DNA of 64,000 nt, taken from the NCBI GenBank assembly GCA_949948735.1, contig CATLGV010000003.1, forward strand, positions 124,001 through 188,000. The letters are read 5' to 3'. Below the pieces are notes generated by a model. It did not search any database. It had not been told where the DNA came from and saw nothing but the letters and a program-made list of their open reading frames with translations. This document shows positions 1 to 8,196 of the stretch, one piece after another (within the stretch, counting starts at the first letter, position 1; every line of letters begins with the position of its first letter). Both the position numbers and the translations under genes were made by a program. The DNA is from an uncultured Lachnospiraceae bacterium. Lineage in GTDB: Bacteria > Bacillota > Clostridia > Lachnospirales > Lachnospiraceae.

Positions 1-326
1 TGGCGCACCAGAATATACCGGTACCATATTTTCCCATCGGAAAACTGCCTGCAAAAGACCAGTACGCCGGCACCCGCTCCCGCGATCAGCAAAAGACGTA
101 TCAGCGCTTCCACGGAAGCCGCTCCCGCCCCCGCCAAATCAATTACAAATTTCCCGACGATGCCCCAGTAGTACGAAATGACCGACTCGCCGATAATCCC
201 CATTATCGCAATCGGAAAAATCACAGGACAGTACTGCCGTATTTTTTTCAGAATATAAATTGTATTTCTCCCCGCGCCAAACTGCCGGTGCAGCGGATTA
301 TCCGTCCGCTCCTTATACTCCCCCAT
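1..326 (-). CDS. ABC exporter, N-terminal transmembrane part (partial)
   Basis: The first 108 residues of a protein that runs off the left edge of the window. It opens with a short charged cytosolic stretch (MGEYKERTDNPLHRQF), followed by two likely membrane segments (about residues 36-55 and 80-97). This layout is that of the N-terminal membrane domain of a fused ABC exporter (MsbA/McjD type, membrane domain then ATPase). The ATPase half is outside the window, so the assignment rests on topology and context only. Its start lies 9 bases after the stop of the U32-like gene, so the two are almost certainly co-transcribed. Another multi-pass membrane protein family is possible. Confidence 0.5.
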   Translation of the reverse strand, partial: MGEYKERTDNPLHRQFGAGRNTIYILKKIRQYCPVIFPIAIMGIIGESVISYYWGIVGKFVIDLAGAGAASVEALIRLLLIAGAGAGVLVFCRQFSDGKIWYRYILVR

Positions 327-335
327 AGCTGCGCC

Positions 336-1238
336 CTACCTTCCTGTCTTTCCCGCAATCTGCGCAAGCAGCTTGTCAATCTTTTCCCGTATGAAGGCTC
401 TCCCTTCGTCCTTTACAAGGAAATACAAATAGGACTCTTTGACAAACTCCGGCGGAAGGCCTCTGCCTACCAGCTTGAAATTGACAAAGCCGCGCTCGAT
501 ATATCCCTGTATTTCCTCATTCGAGATAAAGCCCGGCCGCTTCATGCACTCCGCAAACGACGGTCTTGTCGACTTATTGGTGCACCGGAAGGACGACTGC
601 ATCGAATACTCCAGCTGCATGCGCGATTCGTCCCGGTAATGCTCTGCCCGCTTCGGGCAATTGGGGTAACAGATCTCATCCACGAGAATCTCTACCTTGT
701 GCGCATACGGCGCAATCGCATCCAGAACCGCCTTGTCATGGTTCAGGTCATAATCAAGCACCACCAGCTTATAATCCTTTTCCAGCTCCTCCACCAGCTG
801 CGCGCCGTCCACCATCCGCTTGGTCGTCGAGGAAATCAATGGATAGGAGGGATATGTCTGCCGGATGTACGCCTCCAGCACCGGCCGGTTGACCAGCGCC
901 TGGTTTTGCCCGTTGTCCGCCAGCCGCATAATCAGGTTACAGTAGGTATCCTGCAGATGGCGCTCCTCCAGAAGGGAGTTCGTCCATGTAAACCTTGCCG
1001 GAACCCCTTTGTCATTATACACCTTGATGATATTGGCAATATCCTCCTTACTCAGAATGCCGAATACCGCCCGTCCCCCGTTCCAAATCGCACCCGGAAT
1101 CGTGCCGTAAACGGATCCGATTTTATATCCGTCCCTGAACTTCTCCGGATAATCCTTCATCATATTGATGATAATCTGATTTAGCATCCGGAAATAACAC
1201 AGTCCCGGCAAATGCCAATATACGGTTCCCTTATCCAT
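336..1238 (-). CDS. U32-like iron-sulfur protein, paralogue A
   Basis: A 300-residue protein of the peptidase-U32-like superfamily. Visible features are a Cys pair in ICYPNCPKRAEHYRD (about residues 187-202), two further Cys (FRC about 217 and AEC about 229) and the motif FVNFKLVGRG near residue 250, matching the hallmark FKIEGR of U32 proteins. In characterised relatives (UbiU/UbiV, TrhP, RlhA) four Cys bind a 4Fe-4S cluster and the proteins assist hydroxylation or RNA modification rather than proteolysis. The N-terminus (HLPGL, WNGGR) closely resembles that of the protein at 17674-18636. It starts with GGAGG six bases before ATG and is followed after 9 bases by an ABC exporter. Its substrate cannot be inferred. 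Confidence 0.6.
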   Translation of the reverse strand: MDKGTVYWHLPGLCYFRMLNQIIINMMKDYPEKFRDGYKIGSVYGTIPGAIWNGGRAVFGILSKEDIANIIKVYNDKGVPARFTWTNSLLEERHLQDTYCNLIMRLADNGQNQALVNRPVLEAYIRQTYPSYPLISSTTKRMVDGAQLVEELEKDYKLVVLDYDLNHDKAVLDAIAPYAHKVEILVDEICYPNCPKRAEHYRDESRMQLEYSMQSSFRCTNKSTRPSFAECMKRPGFISNEEIQGYIERGFVNFKLVGRGLPPEFVKESYLYFLVKDEGRAFIREKIDKLLAQIAGKTGR

Positions 1239-1277
1239 ATGAATCCTCCATCCTCTCCATGTAAACGTTATAACCCC

Positions 1278-1306
1278 ATTCTACCACATCGTCTCTGCCG
1301 GGCAAA
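1278..1306 (-). promoter_or_regulatory. Promoter of the U32-like/ABC exporter operon
   Basis: On the minus strand there is a TTTGCC -35-like hexamer (1306-1301), a 17-base spacer and a TAGAAT -10 (1283-1278). It lies just downstream of the terminator of the preceding sugar-transport operon, as expected for a new transcription unit. The -35 is weak. Confidence 0.45.
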
Positions 1307-1342
1307 GAAAGAAAAGGGCTAATGCCGCGAAAGCATTAGCCC
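1300..1342 (-). terminator. Terminator of the nine-gene transport operon
   Basis: Ten-base-pair GC-rich stem GGGCTAATGC/GCATTAGCCC (1316-1325 with 1333-1342), followed on the minus strand by TTTTCTTTCTTT. It sits 12 bases after the stop of the solute-binding protein gene. Confidence 0.85.
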
Positions 1343-1354
1343 CGAATAAGCACC

Positions 1355-2857
1355 CTATCTTGCGTTCAAGTCATCCAGATAAGACTGCCATGTATTTTTG
1401 ATTGCCTCTGCCTGCTGTGCCGGTGTCGTGTCCTTATTGATCGTCCATAAGAATTCATTACCCTGATCCAGACCCGGAACAACCTCCGCATAGTTTACAA
1501 GGCCATTCTCTACCATTCTTGCAAGTGTCAGGTCAACAGCCTCCGTGTCTCTGAAGCTGCTGTAATAACCAGCCTTCCAGCCCTCATAATCCTCGAAGCC
1601 GGGAATCGGCGCTGTGTACAGGTTGTATGCAAATGCAAGCTTCCATGCCTTGTCTGCATCATAGCATGCCGGAATAACTACCGGATTGTTGCTCCATACG
1701 TTCATGTAATCCTCTGCGTCCGGTCCTTTGGGGAAGCAGATAAAGCCAAAGTCGTCTTCCATATCCTTGAAGTCCGCGCCTGCCATGTACGCATTGTCAA
1801 AGCAGAATGCAGCGTCGCCGTTCAGGAATGCCTGCATGTAGTAATTCCACTCCGCGTCTGCCGGCTTCACCAGGTCGTACTCTGCCAGAACCTCATGCGC
1901 AAAGTTCAAGCCTGCAAGCGTCGCGTCGTCATCAATATGAAGCGTATACTTTAAGTCGTCTCCCTTATCTACGAGGCAGCCGCCGTTTGCGAATGCAGCC
2001 GTCTTGTAGAATTCACCCGTATTGTTTGTCGTACCGTAAACATCGATAACACCGTCATTGTCGGTATCTCTCTGAACCTTCGCCATTACCTCCTTGCACT
2101 TGTCAAACGTCCACTCGCCGTTCTCCTGCCATGTGTAAAGCTCTTCCGGATCGATACCCGCCTCTCTGAGAAGCCGCTTGTTGAAGTAGGTTCCGGTTCT
2201 GGGCTCGGGCGTCAGCGCGTACATACAGTACTTGGATTCGCCGATGGAGAACAGATCGTCTACGCCGCCCTGCCATTTTTCATCCGTAAAGTCAAGGCAG
2301 TCCAGTGTAGAAAGGTCATACATCAGGCCGCTGTACATTGCGGATACTACGGAACCGTCCATACGAAGAACAAAAATATAATTCTCGTCGCCGCCTGTTG
2401 TCGCATAGTTTACGAAATCCTCGGGTACGGTTGCCCACTCGCTGATACCAAGCTCTCTGATCTTGAAATTGTATGTCTCCTGACACCACTCACGCCACTC
2501 CTGCACCGCTTCCTCATATGCGTTTGTAGGCTCTGAGGGCTCCTCTGCCGACCACCAGTCACGGATAATGATCTCCATGCCGCCCAGGTCGTATACATTT
2601 CCGTTCTCATCTGTCAGAACCGTATAGCCGCCGTCTTCTTCACCCGCAGCTTCCGTCGTAGTCTGCTCTGCAGCTTCCGTATTGGCCTCGGTTTTTGTTG
2701 TATCCGCTGCATTATTTGCCGTTGTATCCGCCGGCGCGTTGGTGTCTGTGTTCGCATTTGCCGCATCATCTTTGCTGCCGCAGCCTGTCATGCCCGCAGC
2801 AACCATGGACAGCGTCATTGCTGTCGCAATCAGTTTTGTTACACTTTTTCTTTTCAT
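1355..2857 (-). CDS. Sugar ABC transporter solute-binding lipoprotein (CUT1)
   Basis: A 500-residue family-1 extracellular solute-binding protein. It has a lipoprotein signal (KRKSVTKL, hydrophobic core, AAGMTGCGSK with lipidation Cys at residue 26), then a Ala/Asn/Thr/Glu-rich unstructured tether to about residue 75, then the binding fold. Residues such as TYFNKRLLREAGIDPEE and the acidic cluster DTDNDGVIDVYG are typical of CUT1 oligosaccharide receptors. It is the last gene of the operon, directly after the permease pair 2935-4840, and is presumably their receptor. A hairpin just upstream of its ribosome site may raise its mRNA level above that of the permeases. The ligand is not readable; a xylan-derived oligosaccharide is inferred from context. 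Confidence 0.85.
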   Translation of the reverse strand: MKRKSVTKLIATAMTLSMVAAGMTGCGSKDDAANANTDTNAPADTTANNAADTTKTEANTEAAEQTTTEAAGEEDGGYTVLTDENGNVYDLGGMEIIIRDWWSAEEPSEPTNAYEEAVQEWREWCQETYNFKIRELGISEWATVPEDFVNYATTGGDENYIFVLRMDGSVVSAMYSGLMYDLSTLDCLDFTDEKWQGGVDDLFSIGESKYCMYALTPEPRTGTYFNKRLLREAGIDPEELYTWQENGEWTFDKCKEVMAKVQRDTDNDGVIDVYGTTNNTGEFYKTAAFANGGCLVDKGDDLKYTLHIDDDATLAGLNFAHEVLAEYDLVKPADAEWNYYMQAFLNGDAAFCFDNAYMAGADFKDMEDDFGFICFPKGPDAEDYMNVWSNNPVVIPACYDADKAWKLAFAYNLYTAPIPGFEDYEGWKAGYYSSFRDTEAVDLTLARMVENGLVNYAEVVPGLDQGNEFLWTINKDTTPAQQAEAIKNTWQSYLDDLNAR

Positions 2858-2877
2858 TGTAAATCCTCCTTCTTTCT

Positions 2878-2906
2878 ATATAAATTCCTGTATCAGAAAT
2901 TTATAT
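2878..2906 (-). promoter_or_regulatory. Intercistronic hairpin before the binding-protein gene
   Basis: AT-rich inverted repeat ATATAAATT...AATTTATAT in the 77-base gap between permease and binding-protein genes, just 5' of the AAGGAGG ribosome site. Such hairpins commonly stabilise binding-protein messages relative to permease messages; that role is inferred. Confidence 0.4.
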
Positions 2907-2934
2907 CTTCCATGAATTTCATCCGTTGTCAATC

Positions 2935-3939
2935 TTACATCTTGATACCGGAGCTGCTGATACTCTCCACAAATCCCTTCTGCGCAAACAAATACAGAAT
3001 TAACAACGGTACGATTACCATCAGCATTCCTGTCGAAATCATGCAGCTGGTGTACGCTACGGACGCACCCGTTCTATCCCCGACAACCAGGGACACATAC
3101 TGGTTCACACGGTCGGCTATCATCGAAAGCTCTCTGGCCAGCAGCCGCGTATTGCCCATAAACATCTTCGCATAAAAGCTGTCCGTCCACTCCCACACAA
3201 ACGAGAACAGGAAGCAGGAGGTCAGTATCGGCGTTGCGTCCGGAAGCATAATCCGTGCAAAGGTAGAAAAAATACCGCATCCGTCCACATAAGCCGCCTC
3301 TTCCAGCTCCTTGGGGATATTCCGGAAAAACTGGCGTATCATATAGATATAGAGCCCGTTCTTCAAGCCCATGCAGCCTGCGCTCATCAGGTAATACGGA
3401 AGCTTCGAACCGCGCAGGTTAATGCCTTCCCCCCGAATCGCTCCTATAATCCCGAATATGTCAAAATATCTGAAATGCAGATACAGGGACGTCGATATCG
3501 TCTGCGGCGGGACAATGATAACGAGCAGTACGCAGACAAACCACATTTTTTTGAGCGGAAACTCAAACCGTGCAAATCCGTAACCAACCAGCGTACACAC
3601 CGCAATCTGCAGCAGCGCGATTGTAAGGGACACGCCGATTGTGTTGATCAGCGTCTTGCCGTAATCCATCAAATCCGCCGCCAGGAAATAATTCTGTGTT
3701 GTAAAATGCTCCGGCACCGAGATAATGGTATTGTTATACAGATCCCGCTCCTCCATGAAGCTGACTGATATTTTATTCAAAATCGGCTGCAAAATCAGGA
3801 AGCACATGCCAAAAAGCAGAAATGCCCGGATAATTTTGTATACCGTCTGTCTGGTCATCTTCTTCAGCAAATAGCCGCTTGATTTGCGATTTCTTTCCCA
3901 GAAGCTTTCCTTCTCCATCTTTACAGCAGCATCACTCAT
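2935..3939 (-). CDS. Sugar ABC transporter permease, MalG type
   Basis: A 334-residue inner-membrane permease of the CUT1 family. It has a longer than usual cytosolic N-terminus (about 35 residues), six membrane segments, and an EAA loop near residue 220 (EAAYVDGCGIFSTF, then IMLP), the docking site for the ATPase. The C-terminus ends QKGFVESISSSGIKM, the common MalG-type ending. The start ATG overlaps the stop of the MalF-type partner by 8 bases, and GGGGG lies 9 bases before it. It should form a heterodimer with the product of 3932-4840 and take substrate from the lipoprotein at 1355-2857. No ATPase gene is present nearby. Confidence 0.9.
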   Translation of the reverse strand: MSDAAVKMEKESFWERNRKSSGYLLKKMTRQTVYKIIRAFLLFGMCFLILQPILNKISVSFMEERDLYNNTIISVPEHFTTQNYFLAADLMDYGKTLINTIGVSLTIALLQIAVCTLVGYGFARFEFPLKKMWFVCVLLVIIVPPQTISTSLYLHFRYFDIFGIIGAIRGEGINLRGSKLPYYLMSAGCMGLKNGLYIYMIRQFFRNIPKELEEAAYVDGCGIFSTFARIMLPDATPILTSCFLFSFVWEWTDSFYAKMFMGNTRLLARELSMIADRVNQYVSLVVGDRTGASVAYTSCMISTGMLMVIVPLLILYLFAQKGFVESISSSGIKM

Positions 3940-4840
3940 AGTAGTAAACCCCCTTTGATATGATCAGCGAGCTGATTCCTATGATTAATATGACGACTCC
4001 GAAATAAATCCACGACATCGCCGATGCAAAACCATAATTAATCTGGATTGTAATCTCTTCACTGATTTTCTTGATCACTTCATTGTCAGTACGCATACAG
4101 AAGTCCACGATCGTGTATATCCAGTTCACGACAAACAGGGAGCTTATCATCGGGAACGTAATCTTCCAGAGGCTTTCCCACGCCGTACATCCCTCGATAT
4201 CCGCCGCCTCATACATGCTCTGGGAGATGGTCTGCAGGCCGGAAAGGAAAATAATAATCTGGATGCCGGATGCGATAGCCACGTCATAAATGCCGTCCAC
4301 AATCTCAAATACCTTTGAAAACGCCCTTGTTCCGATACCCGCAGTCTGCAGGATTTCCTCGATTGCTCCCGTGATGCTGATGCCGCTCGACGCCGTCTGG
4401 CCAATCGCGTCCTGAATGCTCGCCATCAGCTTATTGTCTGTTTCCACACCGATGATAACGCCCGACGAAAGGATTACCGGCAGGAAGAAAATCGCCCGGA
4501 CCAGCGCCCGCCCCTTGAACTTCTGGTTCAAAATCAATGCCACAAAAAAGCTGAATACCATAATCGCCAGCGAGTTAATACACATACGGGAGATTTCCTC
4601 CGTCAAAAGACGGTTAAACTCGGCGTCAAGCGTAAAGGCACGCACATAATTGACGATTCCCTTAAACTGCGGCGAAAAGCTGCCTGCCCCCACCTGTACA
4701 TCGCAGAAGCTCATATATAACGACTGTGCCATAGGCTGTATCATAAAGGCCAGAAAGCCTACGATAAACGGCAGAATAAACATGTATCCCGCAATCGCTT
4801 TCCGTTTCTGAAGACCCGCTAATTTCTTCTGTTTCTTCAT
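3932..4840 (-). CDS. Sugar ABC transporter permease, MalF type
   Basis: A 302-residue CUT1 permease. Six membrane segments are visible, beginning at about residue 18 (AGYMFILPFIVGFLAFMI). The EAA loop EAADIEGCTAWESLWKITFP lies near residue 215. The 45-residue stretch between the third and fourth membrane spans (about 125-185, GVETDNKLMASIQD...) is longer than in many relatives and carries no recognisable domain. ATG at 4840 is preferred over an upstream TTG because AAAGGA precedes it by 8 bases. It pairs with the MalG-type permease whose gene it overlaps. Confidence 0.9.
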   Translation of the reverse strand: MKKQKKLAGLQKRKAIAGYMFILPFIVGFLAFMIQPMAQSLYMSFCDVQVGAGSFSPQFKGIVNYVRAFTLDAEFNRLLTEEISRMCINSLAIMVFSFFVALILNQKFKGRALVRAIFFLPVILSSGVIIGVETDNKLMASIQDAIGQTASSGISITGAIEEILQTAGIGTRAFSKVFEIVDGIYDVAIASGIQIIIFLSGLQTISQSMYEAADIEGCTAWESLWKITFPMISSLFVVNWIYTIVDFCMRTDNEVIKKISEEITIQINYGFASAMSWIYFGVVILIIGISSLIISKGVYYYE

Positions 4841-4889
4841 AATCAAAATCCTTTCTATTCTTTACTTACCGCAATTCCGGCGCGGGTGG

Positions 4890-7484
4890 TCATCTGACGA
4901 CCAAAAAGTCTCTTGCCGGAACTACAATGCCGTCCGCCACTGTCACATCTTCATAGTCATAATTTACATATACCCTGGTGCCGTCCTCGTATGTCGTGCA
5001 GGCTGTCTTTTCCGCCACATACGCGTGATCCGTCATCTGTTGGTTGAATGTATGCCCCAGCTCCTGATTATACCGGGTATAAATCTCCTGCATCCTGTCA
5101 TGCCATGATGCAAAATCCGCTCCGAAATATTCGGTATACAGGGTCTTCTGCAGCGCAAACGCATCCTCATGCATGGCCGCAAAATACAGGCCTGCGCCAT
5201 ACTCTGCCGACTTGAGCAGCTCCTGCCGGTAATTCTGCGTCAGGTTAAGCGCCTCTCCCGTGTAGTTCACATACCCGTGTATCGCCAGCTGGTAAAACGG
5301 AACCGCCTGGTCGATAATGGTATATTCCGAACCGTTCAGATCCATATTGGTCACAATGTCGCTGTAGGCCAGCGCATAGTCATTGCCCTTGTTGACCATA
5401 ATGCGCATGCCGCTGTCGCTGATTTCCTTGAGCTTTGCCTCCTGCTTCTGCTTTGCGGTCTGTCTGCTCACCGGCGCGTTCTTATAGAAGTCCGAGGATA
5501 CGACGTCCCCGATGTCCTGGAAGGATACGCCCGCCTGGTATTTGACAGCCGCCGCTTTCAGGTTCTCGGCCATCTCCAGAATATTATCCGCATGCAGCAG
5601 ATAGAAAGCATCCGCGCTGTCTTTATCCTTGATATAGGTAACGACCCGGTAGTCGTTGAGTTCAACCTTCTCCTTGCTCACCAGCCGCGCCGCATCCGTG
5701 TACAGCACGAACCCGTCCGTCACGCCGCTGTCAATCGCATAGTTTGTAATACCGTTCAGATAAAGATCTATGCCGTTCTCCGCCGCATAAGCCGACAGCG
5801 CTTTCAGGTCTTTCTTGCTGCCCAGCTCGGATACCAAATCAACATCCGTCAATATCTGCTGCCGCACGCCGCCGTTCATCCAGCCGGTAAGCTTTACGGA
5901 GAGATTTTCCATACCGTCTTCCTTAAGCTGACGAAGGATATCCGTTGTCTCCTTGTAGCTGGTAAGCCTTAACGGGCGCGAAACCGGTACGCCAAGCACC
6001 TGCTTTACCTTATCCACGGCACCGACTACTTCCAGCGCCACCGGCGTCTGCGTATCGTCGTTCAGCGCCATATCGGACGCATATCGTTCAAGCAGATACT
6101 GCTGATACGTTTTTGCCATATCCACATAGCTGTTGCTGTCCACAAAGCGGTAACGCTGCACCAGCTTTTCCTCCGGAAGCTTTGACTCATAGATAAACAA
6201 CCGGCCCCTGTCCTTGTTGGAGCTGTCGTACTGGAACTGCTCCCTGTGTACGACATTGTACACAGCGTTGACGAAATTGTAGCTGTGGGTTTTGCCGCTG
6301 ACGTCGGCCTGTATGGACGCATACGGCGCGCCCTCCTCCAGAAGGCACAGGAAAGCGTCTTCCCCGTTGGCCACTCCGTATGTCGCAAAGCTTGCTTCCG
6401 TCTCATGCACCACAAATTCCCGGTTCAGCGCCATATCCCAGCCGTATACATTCGCGTAATAGCTGTTCTGCGCCGTCTTGCCGTTGTTGAAGTTGATGAG
6501 CGCCCCGCCGCCCTCCGGCACAAACATGAACCCTTCGTCTTTGGTTCCGCCCGCTCCAAAGTAAGGCAGCAGCGTCACGCTGTACAGCGGATATTCTTCT
6601 CTGTATTCCATCTCCTGCAGCGGCACTTCCACAATCAGGTCCGGACCGTCGAGCCGGTATATGACATTGACATTGAAAATCGGCTTGTCAGAAACTGCCG
6701 CTCTCATATCAAGGGCCTTATCCGCCTCGTATTGCTCCACTGTATAGCCGGCTTCCTCAAAAAAGGTCTCAAACTTCCGCTTCATATTATCCTTGGTCGT
6801 ATCACGCAGGACGTAGATAACCTCATCCGCAAGAATCGGATAGTTTGCAAGAAGCTCTTCCGCGTTGTCCTTCTTACCAAGATTATTGATGTCGTACTTC
6901 TTATAGTAATCCTGAACCATGACGGCATTGTTCTTTCCCATCTTTTCCATCAGGACATCCATATCCGACGCCCGGATTACCGGCGGTATCATAAATTCCT
7001 TCTGCAGATCGCCGATAGAGTATTTCACCTTCACATAATCGTCGCCTGTCTCAATATCATAGATTCCCTTCTTAATGCTGTAGCCGTAGCTGCTGTACAT
7101 CATGTCAATTCCGTTGATGTTACTGTATGTAATCAGCAGCGTAGACTGCAGATTATCCTTCTCTGCCTCCAGGGCCAGGGGATCCTCCTGCACGTCCTGC
7201 GGCGTTGAATACCATACCTTGCCAGTTTCCTTTACCGTAAGCTCAAACTGCGTCGTCTCCGGATTCATCTCGAATTTCAGGTCATTGTTTTCCAGGATGA
7301 TCGGCTCTTTGTCCTCCCCCGCATAGGCGTTGACCTCGATATACTCCGGTTCTCCCTCGTCGCCCTTGTACAGGGTAATGACCAGAATAAACGCCGTGAC
7401 CACCAGCAGACCGATAACAGGAACTGCCATGCTTTTTAATCGTTTCATTATTTTATCTTTATTGAATGATTTATCCTTCTTCAT
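4890..7484 (-). CDS. DUF5696 family membrane-anchored surface protein
   Basis: An 864-residue protein of the DUF5696 family, which has no assigned biochemical function. It has a cytosolic Lys-rich N-terminus, one membrane segment (about residues 17-37, AVPVIGLLVVTAFILVITLY), and an extracellular remainder, so it is anchored rather than secreted. The N-terminal third is beta-rich (NDLKFEMNPETTQFELTV). A middle stretch (about residues 500-660, with DGMENLSVKLTGWMNGG and AYAAENGIDLYLNGI) alternates strands and helices like a TIM-barrel glycosidase; this is inference from pattern only. Start ATG 7484 has GGGAG eight bases upstream; the ATG 15 bases further up overlaps that ribosome site. It lies between YIP1 and the second CUT1 permease pair. 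Confidence 0.75.
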   Translation of the reverse strand: MKKDKSFNKDKIMKRLKSMAVPVIGLLVVTAFILVITLYKGDEGEPEYIEVNAYAGEDKEPIILENNDLKFEMNPETTQFELTVKETGKVWYSTPQDVQEDPLALEAEKDNLQSTLLITYSNINGIDMMYSSYGYSIKKGIYDIETGDDYVKVKYSIGDLQKEFMIPPVIRASDMDVLMEKMGKNNAVMVQDYYKKYDINNLGKKDNAEELLANYPILADEVIYVLRDTTKDNMKRKFETFFEEAGYTVEQYEADKALDMRAAVSDKPIFNVNVIYRLDGPDLIVEVPLQEMEYREEYPLYSVTLLPYFGAGGTKDEGFMFVPEGGGALINFNNGKTAQNSYYANVYGWDMALNREFVVHETEASFATYGVANGEDAFLCLLEEGAPYASIQADVSGKTHSYNFVNAVYNVVHREQFQYDSSNKDRGRLFIYESKLPEEKLVQRYRFVDSNSYVDMAKTYQQYLLERYASDMALNDDTQTPVALEVVGAVDKVKQVLGVPVSRPLRLTSYKETTDILRQLKEDGMENLSVKLTGWMNGGVRQQILTDVDLVSELGSKKDLKALSAYAAENGIDLYLNGITNYAIDSGVTDGFVLYTDAARLVSKEKVELNDYRVVTYIKDKDSADAFYLLHADNILEMAENLKAAAVKYQAGVSFQDIGDVVSSDFYKNAPVSRQTAKQKQEAKLKEISDSGMRIMVNKGNDYALAYSDIVTNMDLNGSEYTIIDQAVPFYQLAIHGYVNYTGEALNLTQNYRQELLKSAEYGAGLYFAAMHEDAFALQKTLYTEYFGADFASWHDRMQEIYTRYNQELGHTFNQQMTDHAYVAEKTACTTYEDGTRVYVNYDYEDVTVADGIVVPARDFLVVR

Positions 7485-7519
7485 AGTCAGCTCTCCCATA
7501 ATCTATCTTGTTATCCATC

Positions 7520-8176
7520 TCACATTCGGAAAAGGAGTTCCCTGCCGACTGAGATGAAATAAGCGATACCCTGCGAAATCATACTGAAGAACAACAGCAG
7601 GATAAAAATCATAACCAGCATGGAAAATCCGGTCGCCACCGTAAACAACAGCGTTTTCTTCACCGTATACTCGTGAATCTGTATCATGGCGGCGAGTATG
7701 AGCAGCGCTGCCCACAGCAGCGATATCACACTCAGAACACCGTAAAACTCCGCTTCATCGATTGTCACCACATTGCTGAACGCAATCAGCGGGAACTGAA
7801 TCAGCGGGTACGGCGTAAGGCCGTAACAGGTTGCCATATAAATCTGCCTGAGCGTCCCCTTGCCGTCAAACAGCGTCGTCAGGCCCCAGTTGCCGACGCA
7901 CCACAGCGCCAGCGGGAACAAGACGCTCGCAATATAGAGAAAGATATTGATGCCTTCCCAATACACCTTCAAAAACACAAAGCTTGTAAACTGCAGCTTC
8001 ATAACCCGCGCAAGCAGCGTCAGAAACAAGATGGTATTGGCTGCCGCAAGCGAACCTCTTTTTTCGTGTGTCAGATCCCAGAACCCGTCAAACGGATGCG
8101 TGATTACATACAACGCATATTTCAGCGTTGCCAAATAATGCGTAAAGACTTCCTTTTTGTTTAAAAAAGCGATCAT
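7520..8176 (-). CDS. YIP1 family integral membrane protein
   Basis: A 218-residue protein with about five membrane segments (approximately 50-66, 80-100, 125-145, 150-172 and 183-210) after an amphipathic N-terminus (YALYVITHPFDGFWDLTHEK). This P-x-D-G-F-x-D-x-x-x-E-K opening is typical of bacterial YIP1-domain proteins, whose function is unknown; eukaryotic Yip1 proteins work in vesicle membranes, which is not transferable here. GGAGG precedes the start by 6 bases. It is flanked by the NHL-TPR gene (20 bases) and the DUF5696 gene (35 bases), the recurrent partners of this family in carbohydrate-transport clusters, which suggests a membrane scaffold or chaperone role for the importer. That role is inference. 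Confidence 0.8.
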   Translation of the reverse strand: MIAFLNKKEVFTHYLATLKYALYVITHPFDGFWDLTHEKRGSLAAANTILFLTLLARVMKLQFTSFVFLKVYWEGINIFLYIASVLFPLALWCVGNWGLTTLFDGKGTLRQIYMATCYGLTPYPLIQFPLIAFSNVVTIDEAEFYGVLSVISLLWAALLILAAMIQIHEYTVKKTLLFTVATGFSMLVMIFILLLFFSMISQGIAYFISVGRELLFRM

Positions 8177-8196
8177 TCCTGCCTCCGATTCATCCT

